This document shows positions 30,719-39,071 of a stretch of DNA of 64,000 nt, piece after piece. Below the pieces are notes generated by a model. That model saw only the letters and a list, made by a program, of their open reading frames with translations. It had not been told where the DNA came from and did no database searches. The DNA comes from Pseudomonas triclosanedens. GTDB taxonomy: Bacteria; Pseudomonadota; Gammaproteobacteria; Pseudomonadales; Pseudomonadaceae. Numbering within the stretch: the stretch's first letter is position 1; each line of letters begins with the position of its first letter. A program made the translations under genes and the position numbers. The stretch is taken from positions 5,693,001-5,757,000 of the forward strand of contig NZ_CP113432.1 in NCBI RefSeq assembly GCF_026686735.1, written 5' to 3'.

Positions 30719-30738
30719 GGGGCCGCAAGGCCCCTTTT
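30719..30738 (+). terminator. Terminator of ntrBC
   Basis: GGGGCC, loop GCAA, GGCCCC, TTTT: a stable GNRA-loop hairpin with a short T-run directly after ntrC. Confidence 0.85.
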
Positions 30739-31055
30739 CATATCGCGGCGCTGGAATTGAAGAGAGCCATCGCTTCGCATCGTGCGCCCCGCCAGAACTC
30801 GCAGCCCCATGGCCACAGCGGCCAGCGGGAGGGCTGCATCCATCCCCAGAACCTGTGGATAAGCTTGTGCACGGAGCGGGGAAGGAACGTGCTACACCCC
30901 AGGAGACGCGGGGTCTGCAGGGTTGCATGCTTTCTGTGCAGGAATTTCCGCTTGCCCACAGCCATTGTGCGCCTGCCTGTGGATAAACCGGGGACAAGCG
31001 GCTGGAAGCCTGACGGCATCATGGCTCGCGCCAATCGATCAAAAAACGAACAGCC
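30739..31055. other. 317-bp gap with two DnaA-box-like 9-mers
   Basis: No convincing gene. TGTGGATAA, the exact complement of the DnaA box TTATCCACA, occurs at 30854-30862 and 30978-30986 in the same orientation; a third copy is at 32472-32480. Nothing else structured was seen. Confidence 0.4.
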
Positions 31056-31517
31056 TCACTCCATGCCGAAGCCGAGTTGCCGCCACGCCTCGTAGACGCT
31101 CACCGCCACGGTATTCGACAGATTCAGGCTGCGGCAGCCAGGACGCATCGGCAGGCGTACGCGCTGTTCCGGCGACAAGGCATCGCGGACCTCTTCCGGC
31201 AAACCGCAACTTTCCGGGCCGAACAGGAACGCATCTCCACGCTGGTAGGCGACCTCGTGGAACGGTTGCGAACCTTTGGTGGTGAAGGCGAACAGACGCG
31301 GGCGGCCTAGCTGCTCCAGGCACTCATCGAGTGTCGCGTAGCGACGCACGCTGGCGTACTCGTGGTAGTCCAGCCCGGCGCGACGCAGGCGCTTGTCGTC
31401 CAGTTCGAACCCCAGAGGCTCGATCAGGTGCAGGCTGCAACCCGCATTGGCGCACAGCCTGATAATGTTGCCGGTATTGGGTGGAATTTCCGGTTGAAAA
31501 AGGATCACGTGGAACAT
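31056..31517 (-). CDS. trmL: tRNA (cytidine/uridine-34 2'-O)-methyltransferase TrmL
   Basis: 153 residues, typical for TrmL, a dimeric SPOUT enzyme that methylates the wobble ribose of two tRNA-Leu isoacceptors with SAM. Motifs: FQPEIPPNTGNIIRLCANAG at the N-terminus and the trefoil-knot signatures FLFGPESCGLPEEV and PMRPGCRSLNLSNTVAVSVYEA at the C-terminus. Its start codon and that of the divergent gene overlap in a CATG. Confidence 0.95.
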   Translation of the reverse strand: MFHVILFQPEIPPNTGNIIRLCANAGCSLHLIEPLGFELDDKRLRRAGLDYHEYASVRRYATLDECLEQLGRPRLFAFTTKGSQPFHEVAYQRGDAFLFGPESCGLPEEVRDALSPEQRVRLPMRPGCRSLNLSNTVAVSVYEAWRQLGFGME

Positions 31518-31950
31518 GCAACGCTCCGAGCCTGAGAACGGACGGCATTCTACTCCCAGGCCCAGGCCGCTGCTGCGGGTGATGGTTTCGTTGTGCGTGG
31601 GCGGGCTGCTGGTGGGGCTGATGATCGGCCGCCTGCTCGACCCGGTCGCCGAAATGCCCAGAGTGCTTGCTATTCAACCCTCCGCCAACGGCCTGCAACT
31701 CAGCCTGGACCGCCAGCCCGAGGTACAGGCCGGGCACCTGGAGGGGGCACTGGCGTTACGTATCGGCGCCTCTGCTGCGGCGCAGCAGGGGCAATCGCGG
31801 ATTGGCGACGTGCCACTGCGCTGGAAGCTGGAACCGCAGGGAAATGGGGTGTTCCTGACCCTCGTATCGACCCGCCCGTTGCGCGGCGACTGGGACAGTG
31901 CGCAAGTGGATGGGCGCTGGCGGCTGAACATCCGGGTCCGATCCGAGTAG
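31516..31950 (+). CDS. Small single-span membrane protein, unknown
   Basis: 144 residues. A basic N-terminus (RSEPENGRHSTPRPRPLLR) precedes one membrane helix (VMVSLCVGGLLVGLMIG), then a periplasmic domain of mixed strand character (VLAIQPSANGLQLSLDRQPEVQAG). It is divergent from trmL; the two start codons share three bases, so the upstream control region of each lies within the other gene unless the true start is a later GTG/ATG. No family recognised. Confidence 0.6.
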   Translation: MQRSEPENGRHSTPRPRPLLRVMVSLCVGGLLVGLMIGRLLDPVAEMPRVLAIQPSANGLQLSLDRQPEVQAGHLEGALALRIGASAAAQQGQSRIGDVPLRWKLEPQGNGVFLTLVSTRPLRGDWDSAQVDGRWRLNIRVRSE

Positions 31951-31984
31951 GCGTGGGCGGGCAACCTCTCAGCGGTGCCCGCAG

Positions 31985-32193
31985 GCATAAAAGAGGGGTT
32001 TACCCGGCCTGCCTGTACCAGGGCCCCTAACGGGTGCGCAGGGCGCCGTGGCGCGCCTGCCGGCATAAAAGGGGGGCTTACCCGGCCTGCCTGTACCAGG
32101 ACCCCCGAACCGTTGGCGAGGGTCGCTGCTGAAAGCGACACGCTCGCGGATGTAAAAGAGGGGTTTCCCCAGCCTGCCTGTACCGAGGCCCCC
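31985..32193. repeat. Three 44-bp direct repeats
   Basis: Units start at 31985, 32063 and 32150 (periods 78 and 87). Between them the spacers are unrelated. Units 1 and 2 are nearly identical over the 27-base block from TTACCCGG onward; unit 3 is the most diverged. Confidence 0.9.
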
Positions 32194-32208
32194 TGAAATC
32201 ACTGTTGA
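31985..32208 (-). ncRNA. nrsZ: NrsZ-like nitrogen-regulated small RNA with three repeat units
   Basis: Three 44-bp imperfect direct repeats (31985-32028, 32063-32106, 32150-32193) share, on the minus strand, a core CCTGGTACAGGCAGGC followed by a small GGGG-AAA-CCCC-type hairpin and CTTTTA. The hairpin is kept in all three despite base changes. A sigma54 promoter lies just upstream on the minus strand, which predicts a transcript of about 224 nt. In P. aeruginosa the processed sRNA NrsZ is, as I recall, about this size, encoded near ntrC, RpoN/NtrC-dependent and built on a repeated motif that activates rhlA. The ends given are estimates. Confidence 0.65.
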
Positions 32209-32218
32209 TTGGGCTATT

Positions 32219-32233
32219 GCAGAGGGCGTGCCA
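32219..32233 (-). promoter_or_regulatory. sigma54 promoter of the sRNA
   Basis: On the minus strand TGGCACGCCCTCTGC matches TGGCAC-N5-TTGC with a single change and correct GG-N10-GC spacing. The predicted start is near 32208, just ahead of the first repeat unit. Confidence 0.7.
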
Positions 32234-32556
32234 AGATGACGCAAGCACCCAGCCCAGCACAGCTCGAATCATCAGAAGCCCCGTAAATCAAAGGGTGCAG
32301 CATTCCCTCGGGCCACGTTCCCACCTGCGTGCAGATGGTGTCACGCAGCCAAACCCGCACGCCCGGGCCACGAGCCTGCGCTCTGCTAGTGCGCACGCAC
32401 CAAATGAGGACCGACAGATCCCAAGACATCGCGCTTACCCACAGAGGGACTGGGCAACTGCTGGAATACCCTGTGGATAACCAGGCAGGCGCCAGATTTG
32501 GCGCGCCTCGCAGGCTAATGGTCAGAATTCGATCAACGCCAAATCGCAGGCAAAGA

Positions 32557-32578
32557 AAAGGCGCCCGAAGGCGCCTTT
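32557..32578 (-). terminator. Terminator of the secB operon
   Basis: AAAGGCGCC, loop CGAA, GGCGCCTTT, 18 bases past the secB stop codon on the minus strand. Confidence 0.85.
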
Positions 32579-32596
32579 CTTCCACTGCCACCGCAA

Positions 32597-33076
32597 TTAC
32601 GGGGTTGGGATCTCGCCGGCAGCCTGCATACGGGAGATCTCCTGCGCGTACAGCGCATCGAAGTTCACCGGAGACAGCATCAGTGCCGGGAAGGAGCCGC
32701 GGACAACCAGGCTGTCCAGGGTCTCACGGGCGTAGGGGAATAGGATGTTGGGGCAGAACGCGCCAAGGGTATGGCTCATGCTCGAAGCATCCAGGCCCTT
32801 GATCAGGAAGATACCGGCCTGCTGCACTTCGGCGATGAACGCGGTCTCTTCGCCGTTCTTGACGGTTACGGAAACGGTCAGCACCACTTCGTAGAAGTCG
32901 CCGTCGAGCTGCTTCTGACGAGTGTTGAGGTCCATGGAAATGCTTGGCTGCCACTCCTGGCGGAAGATTTCCGGCGCCTTGGGCGCTTCGAAGGACAGGT
33001 CGCGGATGTAGATGCGCTGCAGCGAGAACTGCGGGTTGTTGTCTTGCTCGGCTGCGCCGTTGGCTTGTTCAGTCAT
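32597..33076 (-). CDS. secB: Protein-export chaperone SecB
   Basis: 159 residues. SecB tetramers hold preproteins unfolded and deliver them to SecA. Family blocks: [47 protein letters not shown], and the C-terminal [10 protein letters not shown] variant seen here as [16 protein letters not shown]. It is last in a rhodanese-grxC-secB operon, an order widely conserved in gammaproteobacteria. Confidence 0.95.
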   Translation of the reverse strand: MTEQANGAAEQDNNPQFSLQRIYIRDLSFEAPKAPEIFRQEWQPSISMDLNTRQKQLDGDFYEVVLTVSVTVKNGEETAFIAEVQQAGIFLIKGLDASSMSHTLGAFCPNILFPYARETLDSLVVRGSFPALMLSPVNFDALYAQEISRMQAAGEIPTP

Positions 33077-33113
33077 TTCGGGACCTTCTTGTGCTTCGTT
33101 TCAAGTTTGGGGA

Positions 33114-33368
33114 TCACGCCGACAACAGCGTATCCAGCTTACCCGCGCGTTCCAGCGCGTAAAGATCGTCGCAGCCGCCGACATGAGTATCGCCGATCCA
33201 GATCTGCGGCACCGAGGTGCGCCCTGCCTTGTCGATCATCTCGGCGCGGATACCCGGCTTGCCGTCCACCGAGATTTCCTCGTAGGCGACACCCTTGCGA
33301 TCCAGCAGAGCCTTGGCACGGATGCAATAAGGGCACCACGCGCTGGTATAGATCAAGACCGACGACAT
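33114..33368 (-). CDS. grxC: Glutaredoxin 3
   Basis: 84 residues with the dithiol active site CPYC at 12-15, the cis-proline TSVPQIWI and the GG-CDDL glutathione-binding motif (HVGGCDDLYAL). It reduces disulfides and mixed disulfides using glutathione. One base separates its ATG from the stop of the rhodanese gene. Confidence 0.95.
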   Translation of the reverse strand: MSSVLIYTSAWCPYCIRAKALLDRKGVAYEEISVDGKPGIRAEMIDKAGRTSVPQIWIGDTHVGGCDDLYALERAGKLDTLLSA

Positions 33369-33369
33369 C

Positions 33370-33792
33370 TCACTTCACCAACGGCAGGTTTTCACCACGC
33401 CAACTGCCGATACCACCGGACAGCTTGGCGGCATTGAAGCCGGCCTTCTGCAGGACGCTGCACCAGGTTCCCGAATGCTGGCCCATGCCGTCGACCACGA
33501 TAATGGTCTTGGCCTTGTGCTTTTCCAGCTCGCTCATACGGGCGTTCAGCTTGTCCGCCGGAATGTTCAGCGCATCGACGATATGGCCGGCGGAGAACTC
33601 CTTGGCAGGACGGATATCGAGGACCACGGCCTGTTCGGCGTTCACCAGGGCGGTCAGTTCGCGGGTCGACAGGGCTTTGCCGCCTTTGCGCATCTCATGC
33701 AGGGCAAGCAGCACCAGCAGCACGACCAGCGCCCCTACCAGCAGGTAGTGGTTGGTGGCGAATTCGATCAGACGAGGGAAGAACGAGGACAT
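33370..33792 (-). CDS. Membrane-anchored rhodanese-like protein (YibN type)
   Basis: 140 residues: one N-terminal membrane helix (YLLVGALVVLLVLLALHEM) and a single rhodanese domain (residues 40-138; VVLDIRPAKEFSAGHIVDALNIP). The usual active-site loop with cysteine reads VVDGMGQHSGTWCSVL, so the canonical cysteine position appears replaced, with a cysteine nine residues later. That suggests weak or no sulfurtransferase activity, or an altered loop. The ATG at 33792 is placed just before the anchor. First gene of the grxC-secB operon. Confidence 0.88.
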   Translation of the reverse strand: MSSFFPRLIEFATNHYLLVGALVVLLVLLALHEMRKGGKALSTRELTALVNAEQAVVLDIRPAKEFSAGHIVDALNIPADKLNARMSELEKHKAKTIIVVDGMGQHSGTWCSVLQKAGFNAAKLSGGIGSWRGENLPLVK

Positions 33793-33937
33793 GGCACAGG
33801 ACATCCAGACGTAAAAATGCCGGCCAGTATACACGCGCCATTCTGACGGCTGAACCCTGCGAATCGTGGCGCCTGTCGGCACCAAAAGGTAAAATGTCGG
33901 TCCTTTTCTGCCCCTGTTCCCGGAAAGAGCCGTACCT

Positions 33938-35473
33938 ATGACTGCAACGCCCAAACCGCTGGTCCTGATCATTCTGGACGGCTTCGGCCATAGCGATAGC
34001 CCGGAATACAACGCCATCTACGCCGCGAAGAAGCCCAACTGGGACCGTCTGCTGGCCAGCCAGCCGCACGGCCTGATCTCCGGCTCCGGCATGGATGTCG
34101 GCCTGCCCGACGGCCAGATGGGCAACTCCGAGGTCGGCCACATGAACCTGGGTGCCGGCCGCGTCGTGTATCAGGACTTCACCCGCGTGACCAAGGCGAT
34201 CCGCGACGGCGAGTTCTTCGAGAATCCTGTCATCACCGAAGCGGTGGACAAGGCCGCCGGCGCCGGCAAGGCCGTACATATCCTCGGCCTGCTCTCCGAC
34301 GGCGGCGTCCACAGCCACCAGGATCACCTGGTCGCGATGGCCGAACTGGCCGCCAGACGCGGTGCCGAAAAAATCTACCTGCACGCCTTCCTGGACGGCC
34401 GCGACACTCCGCCCAAGAGTGCCGAGCCGTCCCTGAAGCTGCTCGACGACACCTTCGCTCGCCTGGGCAAGGGCCGCACCGCGAGCATCATCGGCCGCTA
34501 CTTCGCAATGGACCGCGACAACCGCTGGGATCGAGTGGAGGCCGCCTACAACCTGATCACCGAAGGCACTGCCCAATTCACCGCCGACTCCGCCCTGGGC
34601 GCGCTGCAGGCCGCCTACGAGCGCGGCGAGAGCGACGAGTTCGTCAATGCCACCCGTATCGGCGAGCAGGTTCGCGTAGAAGACGGCGATGCCGTGGTCT
34701 TCATGAACTTCCGCGCCGACCGCGCCCGCGAACTGTCGCGAGCCTTCGTCGAGCCGGGCTTCAAGGAGTTCCCGCGTCAGCGCGAACTGAAGCTGGCCAG
34801 CTATGTGATGCTCACGCAATACGCGGCAAGCATTCCAGCGCCCAGCGCGTTCAAGCCCGAGTCCCTGGACAACGTGCTGGGCGAGTACCTGGCCAAGAAT
34901 GGCAAGACCCAGCTGCGCATCGCCGAAACCGAGAAATACGCCCACGTGACGTTCTTCTTCTCCGGCGGCCGCGAAGAACCGTTCAAGGGTGAAGAGCGCA
35001 TCCTCATCCCGTCGCCCAAGGTCGCCACCTACGACCTGCAACCGGAGATGAGCGCGCCGGAAGTTACCGACAGGATCGTCGACGCCATCGAGAACCAGCG
35101 TTTCGACGTGATCATCGTCAACTATGCCAACGGCGACATGGTCGGTCATACCGGCGTGTTCGAGGCCGCGGTGAAAGCCGTCGAGTGCCTGGATACCTGC
35201 GTTGGTCGGATCGTCGAGGCGCTGGACAAGGTCGGCGGCGAAGCGCTGATCACCGCCGATCACGGCAACGTCGAGCAGATGGAAGACGCCATGACCGGGC
35301 AGGCGCACACCGCACACACCTGCGAGCCGGTGCCGTTCGTCTATGTCGGCAAGCGCAAGCTCAGCATCCGCGAGGGCGGCGTGCTCGCCGACGTGGCGCC
35401 GACCCTGCTGAATCTGATGGGTCTGGAGCAGCCGAAAGAGATGACCGGCAAATCGATCGTCACCCTTCTTTAA
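33938..35473 (+). CDS. gpmI: Phosphoglycerate mutase, cofactor-independent
   Basis: 511 residues. Interconverts 3- and 2-phosphoglycerate through a phosphoserine enzyme with two Mn ions. Alkaline-phosphatase-like fold: LIILDGFG with metal-binding Asp, the catalytic Ser64 in [35 protein letters not shown] and [10 protein letters not shown]. It is divergent from the rhodanese-grxC-secB operon. Confidence 0.97.
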   Translation: MTATPKPLVLIILDGFGHSDSPEYNAIYAAKKPNWDRLLASQPHGLISGSGMDVGLPDGQMGNSEVGHMNLGAGRVVYQDFTRVTKAIRDGEFFENPVITEAVDKAAGAGKAVHILGLLSDGGVHSHQDHLVAMAELAARRGAEKIYLHAFLDGRDTPPKSAEPSLKLLDDTFARLGKGRTASIIGRYFAMDRDNRWDRVEAAYNLITEGTAQFTADSALGALQAAYERGESDEFVNATRIGEQVRVEDGDAVVFMNFRADRARELSRAFVEPGFKEFPRQRELKLASYVMLTQYAASIPAPSAFKPESLDNVLGEYLAKNGKTQLRIAETEKYAHVTFFFSGGREEPFKGEERILIPSPKVATYDLQPEMSAPEVTDRIVDAIENQRFDVIIVNYANGDMVGHTGVFEAAVKAVECLDTCVGRIVEALDKVGGEALITADHGNVEQMEDAMTGQAHTAHTCEPVPFVYVGKRKLSIREGGVLADVAPTLLNLMGLEQPKEMTGKSIVTLL

Positions 35474-35521
35474 AGGGTGACGATTCGACGGGAACGTGAG
35501 CAGTATCCCGCCAGTCAGAGC

Positions 35522-35558
35522 AAACGCCCCACGCCATGCGGCCTGGGGCGTTTTTTTT
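35522..35558 (+). terminator. Terminator of gpmI
   Basis: AACGCCCC ... GGGGCGTT with eight Ts at the end, 50 bases after the gpmI stop. A second inverted repeat (GTCACCCTT / AAGGGTGAC, 35459-35481) overlaps the stop codon itself. Confidence 0.9.
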
Positions 35559-35612
35559 AGCGCCCGCCACGGGCATACTAGCCCGGTCCAGAATCCAGGT
35601 GCCCGCCGCCCA

Positions 35613-36902
35613 ATGCCCCGCGCCCTCATCCCGCTGCTGCTGATCTGCCTCCTGAGCCCGCTCGCGGCCATTGCCGATGATCGTGCCGACACCCAGCGCC
35701 AGCTGGAGCAGACGCAGAAAGATATCAACGAGCTGAAGAAGAACCTGAAGAACATCCAGGATGAAAAGTCCGGGGTGCAGAAGCAGCTCAAGTCCACCGA
35801 GACCCAGATGGGCGACCTGGAAAAGCAGATCAAGCAGATCCAGGACGACATGCAGAAGAACGAGCAAGAGCTGCAGCGCCTCGATTCGGAGAAAAAAAAA
35901 CTCCAGGACGCGCGCATTGAGCAGCAGCGACTGATCGCCATCCAGGCCCGCGCCGCCTACCAGAGTGGCCGCCAGGAATACCTCAAGCTGCTGCTGAACC
36001 AGGAACACCCGGAGAAATTCAGCCGTACCCTCACCTACTACGACTACATCAACAAGGCGCGCCTCGAACAGCTCACTGCGTTCAACGAGACGCTGCGCCA
36101 GTTGAGCAACGTCGAGCAGGAAATCACCGCGCAGAAGAACCAGCAGATCGAACAGCAGAATGCATTGGAGTCGCGTCGCCAGGAGCTGGCCGAGGCCCGC
36201 AAGGCGCGTCAGGAGACGCTGGCCAGGCTGAACAGCGACTTTCAGAGCGGCGATCGCAAACTCAAGGAGCGCGAGCAGAATCAGGCCGAGCTGAACAAGG
36301 TTCTGAAGACCATCGAGGAAACCCTCGCCCGTCAGGCCCGCGAAGCCGAGGAGGCCCGCCAGCGCGCGCTGGCCGCCGAGCGCGAGCGGGTCAAGCGAGA
36401 GCAGGAACAGGCCGCGCGTGGCGAAAAGCCCGCAACCCCATCCAGACGCCCGGATTACAGCGGCCCACTGGTATCAAGCGGCGAAGGTTTCGGTGGTGCA
36501 TTCAGCGCAGCCAAGGGGCGGCTGCCCTGGCCGGTCAACGGTCGTGTGCTGGCGCGCTTCGGCAGCCCGCGCGGCGACGATCCCCGCGCCACCTGGGACG
36601 GCGTACTGATCGGCGCCTCCGCTGGCAGCACGGTGCGCGCCGTGCACGGAGGGCGGGTGGTATTCGCCGATTGGCTGCGCGGAGCCGGCCTGCTGGTCAT
36701 TCTCGACCACGGAGGTGGCTACCTCAGCCTTTATGGGCATAATCAAAGCCTTCTGAAGGACGCCGGCGACACCGTCAAAGCAGGCGACCCCATCGCCACC
36801 GTCGGCGCCAGCGGTGGGCAGAGCACCCCGGCGGTATACTTTGCCATTCGCCATCAGGGCCGCCCGGCGGACCCTACTACCTGGTGTCGCACGCAGGGAT
36901 AA
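35613..36902 (+). CDS. Murein hydrolase activator, EnvC/LytM family
   Basis: 429 residues. Signal peptide (LIPLLLICLLSPLAAIA), long coiled coils at about 20-280 (QLEQTQKDINELKKNLKNIQ, QKQLKSTETQMGDLEKQIKQ), then a C-terminal LytM/M23 domain (about 310-429; GVLIGASAGSTVRAVHGGRVVFADW, YLSLYGHNQSLL). The metal-ligand positions of true M23 peptidases look incomplete, as in EnvC, which activates amidases at the septum rather than cutting. The ATG at 35613 is chosen at the signal peptide. It is followed by ctpA, a pairing common in gammaproteobacteria. Confidence 0.9.
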   Translation: MPRALIPLLLICLLSPLAAIADDRADTQRQLEQTQKDINELKKNLKNIQDEKSGVQKQLKSTETQMGDLEKQIKQIQDDMQKNEQELQRLDSEKKKLQDARIEQQRLIAIQARAAYQSGRQEYLKLLLNQEHPEKFSRTLTYYDYINKARLEQLTAFNETLRQLSNVEQEITAQKNQQIEQQNALESRRQELAEARKARQETLARLNSDFQSGDRKLKEREQNQAELNKVLKTIEETLARQAREAEEARQRALAAERERVKREQEQAARGEKPATPSRRPDYSGPLVSSGEGFGGAFSAAKGRLPWPVNGRVLARFGSPRGDDPRATWDGVLIGASAGSTVRAVHGGRVVFADWLRGAGLLVILDHGGGYLSLYGHNQSLLKDAGDTVKAGDPIATVGASGGQSTPAVYFAIRHQGRPADPTTWCRTQG

Positions 36903-36929
36903 ACGGCGGACACGCCTTAGGAGCCATAC

Positions 36930-38237
36930 ATGTCTCACGCTTTCCGTCTCACTACCCTGGCTCTGGCCCTGCTGCTCGGCGCAGGTGCGGTCCAGGCCGC
37001 CGATGCGCCAGCCGCTCCAGCAGCCAACGGCAAGGAGGCTCCGCTGCCGCTCGACGAGCTGCGCACCTTCGCCGAGGTCCTGGACCGCGTGAAGGCCGCC
37101 TACGTCGAGCCGGTGGATGACAAGACCCTGCTGGAAAACGCCATCAAGGGCATGCTCAGCAACCTCGATCCGCACTCCGCCTATCTCGGCCCGGAAGAGT
37201 TCGCCGAGCTGCAGGAAAGCACCAGCGGCGAGTTCGGCGGCCTGGGTATCGAGGTCGGCAGCGAGGATGGCTTCGTCAAAGTGATCTCGCCGATCGACGA
37301 CACTCCAGCAGCCAACGCCGGCATCCAGCCTGGCGATCTGATCGTGAAGATCGACGGAAAGCCGACCAAGGGCCAGTCGATGAACGAGGCTGTAGACAGC
37401 ATGCGCGGCAAGGCCGGCTCGCCGATCACCCTCACCATCGTTCGCGGCGGCGGCAAGCCGTTCGATGTCGAACTCAAGCGCGCCATCATCAAGGTCAAGA
37501 GCGTACGCAGCCAGATGCTGGAACCCGGCTACGGCTACCTGCGCATTACCCAGTTCCAGGTCAACACCGGTGAAGAGACCGTCAAGGCACTGACCAAGTT
37601 GCGCAAGGACAACAACGGCCGGCTCAAGGGCCTGATCCTCGATCTGCGCAACAATCCCGGCGGCGTGCTGCAGTCGGCGGTGGAAGTGGCCGACGCCTTC
37701 CTCACCAAGGGGCTGATCGTCTATACCAAGGGGCGCATCCCGAACTCCGAGCTGCGTTTCTCCGCCGACCCGAGCGACCCGAGCGACGGAGTACCGCTGG
37801 TGGTGCTGATCAACGGCGGCAGCGCTTCGGCGGCGGAAATCGTCGCCGGAGCCCTGCAGGACCAGAAGCGCGCCATCCTCATGGGCACCGACAGCTTCGG
37901 CAAGGGTTCGGTGCAGACCGTTCTGCCGCTGAACAACGACCGTGCCCTGAAGCTCACCACCGCGCTGTACTACACGCCCAATGGCCGCTCCATCCAGGCC
38001 CAGGGCATCACCCCGGATATCGAGGTGGAACGCGCCAAGGTCACCCGCGAGCAGAGCGAATTCGACGGATTCAAGGAAGCCGACCTGCAGGGCCACCTGG
38101 CCAACGGCAACGGCGGCAAGGACCGTCCCACCACCGCTGGCAAGCCGCCGGTGGAGCGCCCGCAGGACAGCGACTACCAGATGAGCCAAGCCCTCAGCCT
38201 GCTGAAAGGACTCAGCGTCAGCCGCGGCAACAACTGA
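36930..38237 (+). CDS. ctpA: Periplasmic C-terminal processing protease (S41)
   Basis: 435 residues. Signal peptide, PDZ domain (about 95-180; GGLGIEVGSEDGFVKVISPIDDTPA, GIQPGDLIVKIDG) and S41 catalytic domain with the Ser/Lys pair in GGSASAAEIVAG (Ser300) and GTDSFGKGSVQT (Lys325). In P. aeruginosa CtpA with its lipoprotein partner LbcA degrades peptidoglycan endopeptidases and controls the cell wall and type III secretion. AGGAG is six bases before the ATG. Confidence 0.94.
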   Translation: MSHAFRLTTLALALLLGAGAVQAADAPAAPAANGKEAPLPLDELRTFAEVLDRVKAAYVEPVDDKTLLENAIKGMLSNLDPHSAYLGPEEFAELQESTSGEFGGLGIEVGSEDGFVKVISPIDDTPAANAGIQPGDLIVKIDGKPTKGQSMNEAVDSMRGKAGSPITLTIVRGGGKPFDVELKRAIIKVKSVRSQMLEPGYGYLRITQFQVNTGEETVKALTKLRKDNNGRLKGLILDLRNNPGGVLQSAVEVADAFLTKGLIVYTKGRIPNSELRFSADPSDPSDGVPLVVLINGGSASAAEIVAGALQDQKRAILMGTDSFGKGSVQTVLPLNNDRALKLTTALYYTPNGRSIQAQGITPDIEVERAKVTREQSEFDGFKEADLQGHLANGNGGKDRPTTAGKPPVERPQDSDYQMSQALSLLKGLSVSRGNN

Positions 38238-38240
38238 CCG

Positions 38241-39023
38241 ATGCGCCTGGCCCGGCTGCTGTTCGGCCTTGGCCTTGGCGCACTGCTGTGCCAGCCGGTG
38301 ACCGCGACGTCCCGGCCGGACAGCGGCAAGCCGCTGGTCAGCATCGTCATCGACGACCTCGGGCAGAATCTGGCGCGCGACCGCCAGGTGCTCGATATCT
38401 CCCCCGCCATCGCCCTGGCGATCATTCCCGACACCCCCCACGCCGCCGAGCTGGCCCGCGAAGCGCACCGCCGTGGCCGCACGGTGATGCTGCACATGCC
38501 GATGGACCCGGCCGGCGGAGACTTCGCCTGGCGCCCGGAACTGCGCCAGGACGAGCGAGCCCGCAGGCTCGACGCGGCGCTGGCGAAAGTCCCCTACGCA
38601 CAGGGCCTGAACAACCACGAAGGCAGCCGCATGACCGCCGACCGTCCGGCGATGGCCTGGCTCGCGGGCGAGCTGCAGCGCCGTCACCTGTTCCTTCTCG
38701 ACAGCCGCACCAGCGCCGCCACCGTGGCTGCCGCCGAAGCACAGAAGGTTGGCCTGGCGAGCCTGTCGCGGGATGTCTTCCTCGATGACGACCCGAGCGA
38801 AGCGGCGGTGCTGGAGCAGATGGAGCGCGGCCTGAAACTGGCGCGCAAGCAGGGGACGGTAGTGATGATCGGCCACCCGAAGCCGGCAACCCTCGCGGTG
38901 CTCAAACGGGTGCTGCCCACCCTCAAGGCCCAGGGTTTCGAACTGGTGCAGCCGTCGCAGATGATCGCCGAGCGCGGCAACCGGGCAATGGCAGCGCACG
39001 GACGCAACGGCATCTACCGCTGA
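38241..39023 (+). CDS. Divergent polysaccharide deacetylase (YibQ type)
   Basis: 260 residues. Signal peptide (LARLLFGLGLGALLCQPVTA) followed by a NodB-related domain: PLVSIVIDDLGQNLARDRQVL, LAIIPDTPHAAELAREAHRRG, MLHMPMDP, VVMIGHPKPATLAVLKRVLP. It lies three bases after ctpA, in the same operon as the EnvC-like gene. The substrate is unknown. Confidence 0.88.
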   Translation: MRLARLLFGLGLGALLCQPVTATSRPDSGKPLVSIVIDDLGQNLARDRQVLDISPAIALAIIPDTPHAAELAREAHRRGRTVMLHMPMDPAGGDFAWRPELRQDERARRLDAALAKVPYAQGLNNHEGSRMTADRPAMAWLAGELQRRHLFLLDSRTSAATVAAAEAQKVGLASLSRDVFLDDDPSEAAVLEQMERGLKLARKQGTVVMIGHPKPATLAVLKRVLPTLKAQGFELVQPSQMIAERGNRAMAAHGRNGIYR

Positions 39024-39071
39024 ACGCCGCTTCCGCGAACGGCCGGACGCAGCGCGCCCGGCCAGTTTCGC

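Larger units (their letters stand above)
31951..32596. other. 646-bp intergenic region with the sRNA locus
   Basis: Contains the NrsZ-like sRNA (31985-32208, minus strand), its sigma54 promoter, a third DnaA-box-like 9-mer and the secB terminator. Short minus-strand frames here (for example across 31969-32244) repeat the peptide GTGRPGKPLFYA only because the RNA motif repeats. Confidence 0.55.

Noticed and set aside
31985..32193. CRISPR-like array (three repeats with unique spacers)
   Set aside because: Units are degenerate, spacers differ in length (34 and 43 bases), there are no cas genes, and the units keep an RNA hairpin and follow a sigma54 promoter.
31969..32244. 91-codon minus-strand frame with repeated GTGRPGKPLFY
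   Set aside because: The peptide repeat is explained by the repeated sRNA motif; no ribosome-binding site and no signal or family.
33695..35941. Long minus-strand frame opposite gpmI
   Set aside because: Shadow frame; gpmI has all catalytic motifs on the plus strand.
36474..38999. Long minus-strand frame opposite envC, ctpA and the deacetylase-like gene
   Set aside because: Antisense shadow of high-GC codon usage; the plus-strand genes have clear family motifs.
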